A stretch of DNA of 33,567 nucleotides from Bacteroides sp. (GTDB lineage: Bacteria; Bacteroidota; Bacteroidia; Bacteroidales; Bacteroidaceae): positions 1 through 33,567 of the forward strand of contig NZ_JAICZW010000104.1 in the NCBI RefSeq assembly GCF_029057325.1, in the 5' to 3' direction. How positions within the stretch are numbered: position 1 is the stretch's first letter; each line of letters begins with the position of its first letter. This document shows positions 9,286-19,302 of this stretch, in pieces. Under the pieces are notes generated by a model. That model was given only the letters and a program-made list of their open reading frames with translations, was not told where the DNA came from and ran no database searches. Made by a program: the position numbers and the translations under genes.

Positions 9286-10653
9286 TCAGTCTTTAATCCA
9301 ACCCGGATACTTGAATGCGCAATTACCCTTCCAACTATCCTTGATACGGACGTATGTGTGTTTCTGCTTTTCGCGAATCCATTTATCCAGCACTTCGTCG
9401 CGACGCTTTTCGAGTACAATCTCTTTCAGATTCTGATAGTCATCGGAGATAGTGGCCTTATGTCCGTTGATACGGCTCTTCAGTTTCACAATCACACACT
9501 CTTCCTTGCCCGTCTTCTGTGGAATCATCGTAAAGGCTTCCGAAATCTCACCCACTTTCATCTTATCTACCACTTTGGCAATCTCAGGAGGAAGCTCCTG
9601 CATCTCGAACTTGGATGTATTGGTATTCGGATTGGGTAACAAACCATGGTTATTGCGCGTGTCCTTGTCCTGCGACAATACGGCAGCCGCCTCTTCAAAC
9701 GAAAACTTATTGTTGCGGATGTCATCGGCTATAGAATCCAGACGGGCACAGCCTGCCATCAACGCCTCTTCGGGGATATGGGGCTTCAACAAGATGTGGC
9801 GGGTCTTGATGCGGTCACCGCGCTTCTCTATCAACTGGATGATGTGGAAGCCATACTCCGACTCCACGATTTTAGAGACCTTGCTGGGATCTTGCAGGTT
9901 GAAAGCCACATTCGCGTAGGCAGGGTCCAGCATACCACGTCCGGAGAAGTCGATTTCCCCGCCTCGGATAGCGGAGCCACGGTCTTCCGAATAGAGGCGG
10001 GCCAACATGGAGAAACTTTCGCCCTTGTTGACACGGTCGGTATATTCGCGCAAACGGCGTTTCACCTCTTCAATCTCTTCCAAAGGAACCTTGGGCTGCT
10101 GCGTGATAATCTGCACCTCTACCTGTGTGGGGATGTAGGGAATACTGTCTTGTGGCAGGTCTTTGAAGTAACGACGCACTTCGGCAGGTGTCACTTTGAT
10201 TTCACCCACCAACTTCTGCTGCATTTTCTGCACCTTCAGTCCCTCACGCGCATTCTCACGCAACGTCTCGCGAATCTGACTGGAAGTCTTGTTGAAGTAC
10301 TCCTCCATCTTCTCACGCGAACCGATGTTGGCAATGTACATATTGGTCATGAAATCCACCTTCTGGATAACCTCGCTCTCTGAAACCTCGATACTATCGA
10401 GTGCCGCCTGATGAAGATAGAGCTTCTGCACGGCTATCTCCTCGGGAATCGCACAACGGGGGTCGCGATCAAACTTGCGGCCATCGTACAACGCGCTCAT
10501 GTACGCCTCCTCCACCTCGGACTTCAGTATGGCCTCATCACCTACTACCCAAACGACTTCATCAATCACATTGTTCTGTCCATAGGCAGACGAACCGGCC
10601 AATAGTGTCAAGGCTACTAAAATTGCAAACTTAAAGTTCATACACTTTTTCAT
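9286..10653 (-). CDS. SurA-like periplasmic peptidyl-prolyl isomerase/chaperone
   Basis: A 455-aa exported protein with a signal peptide (hydrophobic core ILVALTLLAGSSAYG, cleavage near residue 25). A SurA-type N-terminal chaperone region covers about 30-170. Two parvulin/PPIC-like domains follow: about 178-275, with GGEIDFSGRGMLDPAY and YGFHIIQL, and about 280-385, starting TRHILLKPH. SurA proteins escort outer-membrane proteins to the BAM machinery. It lies 10 bp after an isomerase-like lipoprotein gene and 25 bp before the OstA-like gene. Met5 (10641) is an alternative start. Confidence 0.9.
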   Translation of the reverse strand: MKKCMNFKFAILVALTLLAGSSAYGQNNVIDEVVWVVGDEAILKSEVEEAYMSALYDGRKFDRDPRCAIPEEIAVQKLYLHQAALDSIEVSESEVIQKVDFMTNMYIANIGSREKMEEYFNKTSSQIRETLRENAREGLKVQKMQQKLVGEIKVTPAEVRRYFKDLPQDSIPYIPTQVEVQIITQQPKVPLEEIEEVKRRLREYTDRVNKGESFSMLARLYSEDRGSAIRGGEIDFSGRGMLDPAYANVAFNLQDPSKVSKIVESEYGFHIIQLIEKRGDRIKTRHILLKPHIPEEALMAGCARLDSIADDIRNNKFSFEEAAAVLSQDKDTRNNHGLLPNPNTNTSKFEMQELPPEIAKVVDKMKVGEISEAFTMIPQKTGKEECVIVKLKSRINGHKATISDDYQNLKEIVLEKRRDEVLDKWIREKQKHTYVRIKDSWKGNCAFKYPGWIKD

Positions 10654-10663
10654 TCTTGGTGTC

Positions 10664-11518
10664 TTATTCTAAATAATACTTAATCTTATCTCTTCTCACC
10701 GCACGCTGGTACAGGTCATCCTTCACCTGATTCATGAATTCCACACGCCTCATATTCAGCAGCATGTCTTTCACGTGTACCCGTGCTGACTCGTAAGGTT
10801 CCGGCTCTCCGATCGAACGATAATCGCTCACATTCAGGAAATAATAGAAAGCCGTGTCTTTCAGCTCCACATGCCTATTCTTGTTCAAATACTCCTCCAC
10901 GTGGGGCACTTTCAACGGCAACATATTCAAGACATCCGATGCCGGAATCCACTTGTCATAAAAATACTCATACTTCACGGCGTTCTGCAGACTATACTTT
11001 TCCAGATGTTCCACTGCATCCTGCGTTTCCGTCTTATACCAGCGACGAACATTCGCCAATTGTGAAGCGCTCAAAGGAACTTTAATAAACAAGCCCTTCA
11101 TCAATGGACGTTCCACCTTGAAAAGAGCCTGGTTCTTTCCAAAATAATCGACCAGCTCCTGTTCCGAAATCTCCTCTGACAACTGTTGATGTATCAAAGC
11201 CTGCTGATAGGTATGCATAATCAGCATCTTACGATAATTCTCCACAAGTTTATCTATTTCCTTGTCATTGGGAATGTTGTTTTGCGCCTTGTCATACAAC
11301 AAAACATCCTCCACCCAATTGCGGATGTAGTGTTCCGCAAACAACAGGCTGTCGTCTTTGGACAGGTTGGCAGGAAGCACCGATTGCAAATCTTCCTTAT
11401 AAAGGAAATTACCGTCCAACTCCACTAACGGAGTCCGTCCTTCGTGGTCGTGTTGCTCGCTACACGCCACACAAAGCAGGAATATGAAAAGTCCAAAGCA
11501 GGTTGCACGCATTGTCAA
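10664..11518 (-). CDS. SurA-N/PpiC-like lipoprotein, folding factor candidate
   Basis: A 284-aa lipoprotein with the lipobox cysteine at residue 19 (LLCVAC). An opening strand (VELDGNFLYKEDL) and a helical SurA-type N-terminal region (LSEEISEQELVDYFGKNQALF) are visible. A clear parvulin catalytic core is not, so it may be a chaperone-only paralogue. It is the middle of three consecutive isomerase-family genes in the same operon. Met3 (11512) may be the true start. Membrane tethering would distinguish it from its soluble periplasmic neighbours. Confidence 0.8.
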   Translation of the reverse strand: MTMRATCFGLFIFLLCVACSEQHDHEGRTPLVELDGNFLYKEDLQSVLPANLSKDDSLLFAEHYIRNWVEDVLLYDKAQNNIPNDKEIDKLVENYRKMLIMHTYQQALIHQQLSEEISEQELVDYFGKNQALFKVERPLMKGLFIKVPLSASQLANVRRWYKTETQDAVEHLEKYSLQNAVKYEYFYDKWIPASDVLNMLPLKVPHVEEYLNKNRHVELKDTAFYYFLNVSDYRSIGEPEPYESARVHVKDMLLNMRRVEFMNQVKDDLYQRAVRRDKIKYYLE

Positions 11519-11569
11519 TTGATATTTACTTGTTTTTAAGGTACGAAGATAGTGTTTTAATCGGTTGCG

Positions 11570-13126
11570 TCAGTGATTATTAACGGTTTTTAAAACCTCT
11601 TGGTCAATTTCAACCTTACCGGTAGCACGCAGCCTTGTCATCCAACGTCGTTCCAGCTCTTGCCGATAAGCAGCCGTCAACGGTTCACGCACCTCCGTCC
11701 AACAATCCGGCCCTTTCCGCTTGCTGCCTTGAACTGCGGTAAAAGGAAATGACAATATCGGGGCTACGGCGGTTCTGCCGATCTTGAATACCAGCTTGTC
11801 CACATACCCATTATCACCAGGAGCAAACACGCCCTGCTCCGCCTGTATCTGAGGAGAGCCTCCCGCATTGAACGTCAAGCGGATGGCATCCATCCACTCC
11901 GCTTCGGGAATCTGCTTCAGAAACTTCCGCGCCTGCTTTACCACCCGCTTGGTAGCACCATGTAGCACAATACCTTTGTAACGAGGTTCGTCCCAATAAT
12001 AATCCGAACGATGCGTTTCGAAATAGGCTTTTAGCTCCGCCTCATCCGTCAGTCCCTGCTCAATCTCACGGTTCACCACTTCGACAAGCAGCACGCTGTC
12101 GCGATGTGCCTGCATCAGCGTCCGGAACTCCGGATATTTCTCCTCCAATCGTCCATCCTCATAATCCAAAACGGTTTTGGCAATAAACCCTTCCAACTGC
12201 CTACGGACTCCTGCCGGATAGGCAGCTGCAAAACGAGCAAAGCTATTCCCATCGTACTTTTTTCCATTCAACGTAAACAGCACACGCCCCGTATTGCCTT
12301 TGGTCAGCAGTTCGTGAACACCTGCTTTATTTGGTACATAGCGGTACTCCTTTTTCAGCTTTTCCACCAATGCCCGCGTACCTTCATTCACCTCATGACG
12401 GCGGTTGTGCCGACGCGTAATCTCATCTTTCACCTCTTCAAAAGAAGGCAGCTCCCTCCTTTCGAGCACCTTCACGATATGAATTCCTTCGGGAGTGAAG
12501 AACGGACGGGAAATTTCTCCAACCTGCAAACCGAACACCACCTCTTCAAGTTCCACCGGCATTTGCAATCGGCTTTTCCAAAGCGCCTTCTTCTCGTCCG
12601 AAAAGCGTTCCACACAAGCATCGAAAAAGTCCGCGTTGGCAGCTCTCCTGACAAGTGCGTTATAGATGGAGTCCATCCGGACCTCCGCCTCATGCAAGGC
12701 CCGCTTTGTAATGTTCTGAGGCAGATAGAAAAAAATATGCTTGATGCGTACACTCCCCGCATATCGGGCGGATTTCATCTTGTCGTAATAACTTTGCGCC
12801 GCATGCTCCACAGCCTTCTTGTCCATCAAATAGTTTTTCGCCAAGCGGCGACGATAGGTATTCTGTTCTTCTAAAAAAAGGCGGAAAGTATCCAAACCGG
12901 CAGTCTCGGCAGCCGCTATTTTCAATTTGATATCGGCAAAGCGATTCGCATACACATCCAATTGCCTTGAACCTGCCTCACCAGAGGGGTTACTTTTATT
13001 ATAAAAATACTCAAACTCCGAACGAGGCACCTCTTTCCCATTAACCCGCATCACTATCGGGTCGTGTTGAGCCCAAACGGTTCCTCCGAATCCCCAAAAG
13101 AGAAGTATCAAGAATAATCTAATCAT
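11570..13126 (-). CDS. Periplasmic PpiC/parvulin-type peptidyl-prolyl isomerase
   Basis: A 518-aa exported protein. A signal peptide (MIRLFLILLFWGFGGTVWAQ) is followed by the SurA-N-like opening VMRVNGKEVPRSEFEYFY. A PPIC-like domain covers about 120-230, recognised by VRIKHIFFYLP, FSDEKKA and GEISRPFFTPEGIHIVKVLE. A long C-terminal half follows. An in-frame ATG at 13240 would extend the protein by 38 residues, but a promoter with its -7 box at 13160-13167 lies inside that extension. I therefore chose the ATG at 13126, which gives a clean signal peptide and a leader of about 30 nt; 13150 is a second option. It is the first gene of the isomerase/OstA operon. Confidence 0.88.
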   Translation of the reverse strand: MIRLFLILLFWGFGGTVWAQHDPIVMRVNGKEVPRSEFEYFYNKSNPSGEAGSRQLDVYANRFADIKLKIAAAETAGLDTFRLFLEEQNTYRRRLAKNYLMDKKAVEHAAQSYYDKMKSARYAGSVRIKHIFFYLPQNITKRALHEAEVRMDSIYNALVRRAANADFFDACVERFSDEKKALWKSRLQMPVELEEVVFGLQVGEISRPFFTPEGIHIVKVLERRELPSFEEVKDEITRRHNRRHEVNEGTRALVEKLKKEYRYVPNKAGVHELLTKGNTGRVLFTLNGKKYDGNSFARFAAAYPAGVRRQLEGFIAKTVLDYEDGRLEEKYPEFRTLMQAHRDSVLLVEVVNREIEQGLTDEAELKAYFETHRSDYYWDEPRYKGIVLHGATKRVVKQARKFLKQIPEAEWMDAIRLTFNAGGSPQIQAEQGVFAPGDNGYVDKLVFKIGRTAVAPILSFPFTAVQGSKRKGPDCWTEVREPLTAAYRQELERRWMTRLRATGKVEIDQEVLKTVNNH

Positions 13127-13159
13127 AAACACGGTCCGTTCTTTATACATAAACGCCTG

Positions 13160-13189
13160 CAAATATAAATAAAATGTCCGGAAAGCAAC
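13160..13189 (-). promoter_or_regulatory. Promoter of the isomerase/OstA operon
   Basis: The minus strand reads TATATTTG at 13167-13160, a full match to the Bacteroides -7 box TAnnTTTG. GTTG (13189-13186) lies 18 bp upstream in the -33 position. The expected start of transcription is near 13155, which rules out the longer start codon at 13240. It overlaps the guaB terminator. Confidence 0.6.
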
Positions 13190-13206
13190 ACCCTCTTTCC
13201 GGACAT
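13174..13206 (-). terminator. Rho-independent terminator of guaB
   Basis: Arms 13174-13185 and 13195-13206 pair perfectly over 12 bp around a 9-nt loop. On the minus strand the stem is followed by a T-rich tract, TTTATTTAT. It begins 45 bp past the guaB stop. Confidence 0.85.
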
Positions 13207-13251
13207 TCATTTTATTTCCAGGAACCCAGAACAGGTTCAAACAAGCACCTT

Positions 13252-14739
<1,488 letters not shown>

Positions 14740-14748
14740 TTAAAATTT

Positions 14749-14799
14749 ATTGCGTGCAAATATACGGTTTTTCTTCCATTCCATACACTTGCACGCAAT
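14749..14799 (-). promoter_or_regulatory. guaB promoter with overlapping 11-bp inverted repeat
   Basis: The minus strand carries TATATTTG at 14764-14757, a -7 box about 30 bp before the guaB start; a clear -33 box is not seen. The arms 14749-14759 (ATTGCGTGCAA) and 14789-14799 (TTGCACGCAAT) are perfect inverted repeats. They span about -40 to +5, with one arm overlapping the -7 box. This could be an operator or an mRNA leader structure. Confidence 0.5.
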
Positions 14800-14842
14800 A
14801 TTTTTTCTTTTTTTATCAGCTAAAACGGACTAAACCGATTTG

Positions 14843-17023
14843 TCAGTTCGCCATCTCCGATATGAACTTGATACGTACTAAACGCACCTCTTCTTCCGTG
14901 AAGTCATCTCCCAGTTCATCCAGCGCGTCATCTATCTTATCAGTGGTAGATTCCTTGAAGTAGTCATAAATGTCAAGCATGTGATCTTCATCCATGATAT
15001 CCTCCAAGAAATAATCGATGTTCAACTTCGTGCCCGAATAGACAATTGCCTCTATTTCGTCCAGCAACTCATCAAACTCAATACCTTTCGACAGAGCGAT
15101 ATCGTCCAACGCCACCTTGCGATCAATGGCCTGGATAATCGCCACCTTCATCTTCGACTTATTGGCGACAGTGCGCACACGCAAGTCCTCGGGACGTTCT
15201 ATCTCGTTTTCTTCACAATGGCGCTTAATGAGCTTGCAAAACTCCTCACCATAGCGCTTCGCCTTACCAGCTCCCACTCCCGGAATGTTCTGCAACTCTT
15301 CCAGGGTCACCGGATAAATAGTCGCCATTGCTTCCAAAGAAGGATCTTGAAAAATGACATACGGTGGCAACTCCAACTTCTTAGAGATTTTCTTGCGCAA
15401 ATCCTTCAACATGGAGTACAATGCCGGATCTACCGCACAAGAGCCACCACGGGCGGGTGCTTCCTCCTCCATTTCTTCAAAATCAGCATCTTCCACAATC
15501 TTGAAGCACTTGGGGTGCTTCAAAAACTTCTTACCTTCTTCCGTCACTTTCAGCAAGCCATAGTTCTCTACATCCTTACTCAGATAGCCAGCAATAAGCG
15601 CCTGACGGATGACCGCATTCCAGGTTCTTTCCTCTTCACCCATGCCAGAACCGAACACTTCGAGGTCCTCGTGCAGATGGGCCAATATTTCAGAGGTTTC
15701 CTTCCCTTGTATAACATCTATAATATAGTCTGCCTTAAAATTTTCTTTCACCGCAAGAATCGCTTCGATCACGGTGCACAATAATTCTTGAGCTTCCACT
15801 TGTTTTTTAGGATTTAAACAATTGTCACAATTTCCACAATTATCTTCCATATATTCTTCACCAAAATAGTGAAGCAACGCTTTACGGCGACATACAGAAG
15901 ACTCGGCATACGCAGCTGTTTCAAGCAGAAGCTGCTTGCCTATTTCCTGCTCTGCCACAGGTTTTCCTTGCATAAACTTCTCCAGTTTCTGCAAATCTTT
16001 ATTTGTATAGAAAGTAATGCATTGTCCTTCCCCTCCATCTCTCCCGGCACGTCCGGTTTCCTGATAATATCCTTCCAAGCTCTTGGGGATATCATAATGG
16101 ATGACGTAACGCACGTCCGGTTTATCAATTCCCATACCAAAGGCAATGGTAGCTACAATCACATCTATCTTCTCCATCAGGAAATCATCCTGATTCTGTG
16201 TACGCGTAGCCGAGTCCATCCCAGCATGATAGGCACGGGCATTAATACCGTTCGCTTGCAGGATTTCGGCTAACTCCTCTACCTTCTTTCGGCTCAGGCA
16301 ATAAATGATGCCCGACTTTTCGGGATTGTTCTTGATGAACTTGATAATATCCTTATCAACGTTTGCCGTCTTTGGACGTACCTCATAATAAAGGTTCGGA
16401 CGATTGAACGAAGACTTGAACACCTGTGCATTCACCATACCCAAGTTCTTTTGAATATCGTGCTGCACTTTCGGCGTAGCTGTCGCAGTCAGCGCAATCA
16501 CCGGCGCTATTCCGATTTCATTGATGATAGGACGGATGCGGCGATACTCCGGGCGGAAGTCATGTCCCCACTCCGAAATACAATGAGCCTCATCCACAGC
16601 ATAGAACGAGATCTTCACCGTCTTCAGGAACTCCACGTTTTCCTCCTTAGTCAAGGATTCGGGAGCCACATACAGCAATTTCGTCTTGCCGCTGAGGATG
16701 TCGGACTTCACCTGATCCACCGCGCTTTTATTAAGAGAAGAATTGATAAAATGGGCAATACCATCGTCTTCGCTAAAGTTACGCATCGCATCGACCTGAT
16801 TTTTCATCAAAGCTATCAAAGGAGAAATCACAATGCCCGTGCCTTCCATCAATAAAGAAGGCAACTGGTAACACAAGGACTTACCTCCGCCTGTAGGCAT
16901 CAACACGAACGTGTCATTGCCTGCCAGCAGATTCCGTATGATCGCTTCCTGATTTCCTTTAAAAGTATCGAACCCGAAGTATTTCTTCAGCTGGTCTGTC
17001 AAATTAATCTTCTTCCCTGCCAT
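14843..17023 (-). CDS. recQ: ATP-dependent DNA helicase RecQ
   Basis: A 726-aa 3'-5' DNA helicase used in recombination and fork repair. Visible elements are Walker A PTGGGKS (43-49), DEAH box (144-147) with the RecQ aromatic loop CISEWGHDFRPEY just after it, helicase motif VI region YYQETGRAGRDG, a zinc-binding cluster (CRRK..., CGNCDNC; about 380-405), an RQC region, and an HRDC domain at about 535-605. The acidic C-terminal tail of about 120 residues extends beyond the E. coli length (about 610 aa), as common in Bacteroidetes RecQ. It has its own promoter. Confidence 0.97.
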   Translation of the reverse strand: MAGKKINLTDQLKKYFGFDTFKGNQEAIIRNLLAGNDTFVLMPTGGGKSLCYQLPSLLMEGTGIVISPLIALMKNQVDAMRNFSEDDGIAHFINSSLNKSAVDQVKSDILSGKTKLLYVAPESLTKEENVEFLKTVKISFYAVDEAHCISEWGHDFRPEYRRIRPIINEIGIAPVIALTATATPKVQHDIQKNLGMVNAQVFKSSFNRPNLYYEVRPKTANVDKDIIKFIKNNPEKSGIIYCLSRKKVEELAEILQANGINARAYHAGMDSATRTQNQDDFLMEKIDVIVATIAFGMGIDKPDVRYVIHYDIPKSLEGYYQETGRAGRDGGEGQCITFYTNKDLQKLEKFMQGKPVAEQEIGKQLLLETAAYAESSVCRRKALLHYFGEEYMEDNCGNCDNCLNPKKQVEAQELLCTVIEAILAVKENFKADYIIDVIQGKETSEILAHLHEDLEVFGSGMGEEERTWNAVIRQALIAGYLSKDVENYGLLKVTEEGKKFLKHPKCFKIVEDADFEEMEEEAPARGGSCAVDPALYSMLKDLRKKISKKLELPPYVIFQDPSLEAMATIYPVTLEELQNIPGVGAGKAKRYGEEFCKLIKRHCEENEIERPEDLRVRTVANKSKMKVAIIQAIDRKVALDDIALSKGIEFDELLDEIEAIVYSGTKLNIDYFLEDIMDEDHMLDIYDYFKESTTDKIDDALDELGDDFTEEEVRLVRIKFISEMAN

Positions 17024-17095
17024 GATTCATTAGGTTGTTATTTATGAGTTAACTTTATAGTGATTTCCATGCAGATTCTTCACAAAGAACCCTAA

Positions 17096-17126
17096 CAAAG
17101 TTATAAACAACTTCTTAAATTTCAAG
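17096..17126 (-). promoter_or_regulatory. recQ promoter
   Basis: The minus strand reads TAACTTTG at 17103-17096, matching TAnnTTTG. CTTG at 17126-17123 lies exactly 19 bp upstream as the -33 box. The predicted leader is about 65 nt. Confidence 0.6.
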
Positions 17127-17193
17127 CATAATCCATCGAATATTTTTCAATAAACAGCAAAAAATCAACTCAATCCTCCCTTACTTCCTGATT

Positions 17194-18438
17194 TTAAGCA
17201 TTTTGCAGTCGAGCAATATTTACTTTCTCCAGTTGTTTTTTAGCGTAATCCAATGTCACTACAAAATCATCTTTGTGCGCAGACGGGATTTCAAACATAG
17301 CATCCATCATAATCGTCTCTACAATGGAACGCAAACCACGAGCGCCCAACTTATACTCAACCGCCTTATCCACGATGTATTCAAACACCGCATCTTCAAA
17401 AGCCAGCCTGACGTGATCCATCTCAAACAACTTGACATATTGCTTGATAATGGAGTTCTTCGGCTCCGTCAGAATGGAACGCAGCGCAGCACGATCCAGC
17501 GGATTGAGATAAGTCAGCACCGGAAGACGGCCGATGATTTCGGGGATCAAGCCAAATGCCTTCAAGTCCTGTGGAGCAATATACTGCATCATATTGCTCT
17601 TATCAATCACTGCCATATTGCGTGCCGCATTGTATCCCACCACATGGGTGTTCATCCGCTGGGCAATTTTTTTCTCAATGCCATCGAAAGCGCCACCACA
17701 TATAAACAGAATATTCTTGGTATTGACCGGAATCATCTTCTGATCGGGATGCTTGCGTCCGCCTTGAGGGGGCACATTCACCACCGATCCTTCCAGCAAC
17801 TTCAACAATCCCTGCTGCACACCTTCACCACTCACGTCGCGCGTGATGGAAGGGTTGTCGCTCTTACGTGCAATCTTGTCTATCTCATCAATAAATACGA
17901 TTCCCTGTTCCGCTTCGGGCACATTGTAATCCGCCACTTGCAACAAGCGCGTCAGAATGCTTTCGATATCCTCGCCCACGTAACCGGCTTCTGTCAGCAC
18001 CGTTGCATCCACAATCGTGAACGGCACATGAAGCAACTTGGCAATGGTGCGCGCCAACAATGTCTTTCCCGTACCGGTACTACCCACCATAATGATGTTG
18101 GATTTCTCGATTTCCACCTCATCGTCTCCGCCTTTCTGAAGCAGGCGTTTATAGTGGTTGTACACCGATACAGACAAGAAACGCTTGGCATCGTCCTGAC
18201 CGATGACATACTGATCGAGAAACTCCTTAATCTCTACGGGTTTGGGGAGTTCTTTCAGATTCAACTTCGCGGCACTTCCTTTTCTGCCCGCACCTAAAGC
18301 CTCCTGCGTAATCTCGTAGGCCTGAGTGGCGCAACTATCGCAGATGTAACCGTCCATTCCTGTTATAAGGAAGCCGACTTCATCTTCGGAACGTCCACAA
18401 AAGCTGCATCTGTTCTTAGTCCTTCTTGAATCTGCCAT
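17194..18438 (-). CDS. clpX: ATP-dependent Clp protease, unfoldase subunit ClpX
   Basis: A 414-aa AAA+ unfoldase that feeds substrates to ClpP. The N-terminal zinc-binding domain has Cys11, Cys14, Cys33 and Cys36. Walker A is GSTGTGKT (119-126), the pore loop GYVGED (152-157), and Walker B VFIDEID (181-187). Length is normal. It begins 2 bp after the clpP stop, so the two are co-transcribed and made together. Confidence 0.98.
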   Translation of the reverse strand: MADSRRTKNRCSFCGRSEDEVGFLITGMDGYICDSCATQAYEITQEALGAGRKGSAAKLNLKELPKPVEIKEFLDQYVIGQDDAKRFLSVSVYNHYKRLLQKGGDDEVEIEKSNIIMVGSTGTGKTLLARTIAKLLHVPFTIVDATVLTEAGYVGEDIESILTRLLQVADYNVPEAEQGIVFIDEIDKIARKSDNPSITRDVSGEGVQQGLLKLLEGSVVNVPPQGGRKHPDQKMIPVNTKNILFICGGAFDGIEKKIAQRMNTHVVGYNAARNMAVIDKSNMMQYIAPQDLKAFGLIPEIIGRLPVLTYLNPLDRAALRSILTEPKNSIIKQYVKLFEMDHVRLAFEDAVFEYIVDKAVEYKLGARGLRSIVETIMMDAMFEIPSAHKDDFVVTLDYAKKQLEKVNIARLQNA

Positions 18439-18440
18439 AT

Positions 18441-19103
18441 TTATTTCTTAATCAAAACATCGTCCACCATACCATACTCCTTGGCCTCCTGGGCAGTCAT
18501 CCAATAGTCACGGTCGGAATCCGCCCATACCTTATCGAAAGGCGTATGCGAATGGTCGGCTATAATGGTATAAAGTTCTTTCTTCAGTTTCTGGATTTCA
18601 CGAGCCGTAATCTCAATGTCCGAAGCCTGTCCTTGGGCCCCCCCCATCGGCTGATGTATCATCACACGCGAATGGGTCAGCGCCGAACGTTTGCCTTCGG
18701 CACCAGCAACCAGCAACACGGCCGCCATACTTGCCGCCATGCCGGTACAAATAGTGGCCACATCACTGCTGATGAACTGCATGGTATCGTAAATGCCCAG
18801 ACCCGCATACACTGAACCACCCGGCGAATTAATATAGATGGAGATATCCTTGCCCGAATCCACCGAATCCAAATAGAGCAACTGCGCCTGCAACGTATTG
18901 GCAGTATAGTCGTCAATCTGAGTCCCAAGGAAAATGATACGATCCATCATCAAACGGGAGAATACATCCAGCTGAGTCACATTGAGCTGACGCTCCTCCA
19001 GAATATAAGGATTCAAATACCCGGCCTGTGACTTAATCACATCGTCCAGTACCAAGCTATTCATACCTAAATGCTTGGTAGCGTATTTTCTAAAATCATC
19101 CAT
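18441..19103 (-). CDS. clpP: ATP-dependent Clp protease, proteolytic subunit ClpP
   Basis: A 220-aa serine peptidase that forms the barrel of the ClpXP protease. The catalytic triad is visible: Ser125 in GMAASMA, His150 in MIHQP, and Asp199 in DRDYWMTA. The oxyanion region NSPGGSV is present. It directly precedes clpX and follows tig in the same direction, the common tig-clpP-clpX order. A strong tig terminator lies between, so an independent promoter is likely, although I found no good -7 box in the 100 bp upstream. Confidence 0.98.
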   Translation of the reverse strand: MDDFRKYATKHLGMNSLVLDDVIKSQAGYLNPYILEERQLNVTQLDVFSRLMMDRIIFLGTQIDDYTANTLQAQLLYLDSVDSGKDISIYINSPGGSVYAGLGIYDTMQFISSDVATICTGMAASMAAVLLVAGAEGKRSALTHSRVMIHQPMGGAQGQASDIEITAREIQKLKKELYTIIADHSHTPFDKVWADSDRDYWMTAQEAKEYGMVDDVLIKK

Positions 19104-19228
19104 TTTTCTAACTATTTAATTTACTAAATCTTTTTCAAAAACCATTCTTATCACTCCGCAAGTTCCACCAACGGCGAAACACGGTCTGACAAAAGGAGTG
19201 CAAAGAAACGAAAAAGAACACAGAGAGA

Positions 19229-19268
19229 CAAAAAAAACACAGAGTTTTAGCGAATCAAACTCTGTGTT
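19229..19268 (-). terminator. Rho-independent terminator of tig
   Basis: Arms 19237-19247 and 19257-19267 pair perfectly over 11 bp with a 9-nt loop. On the minus strand the stem runs into eight T (19237-19230). It lies 35 bp past the tig stop and upstream of clpP. Confidence 0.88.
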
Positions 19269-19302
19269 TCTTTATAAATATCAGCCTCAGGCTTACCGAA
19301 TC

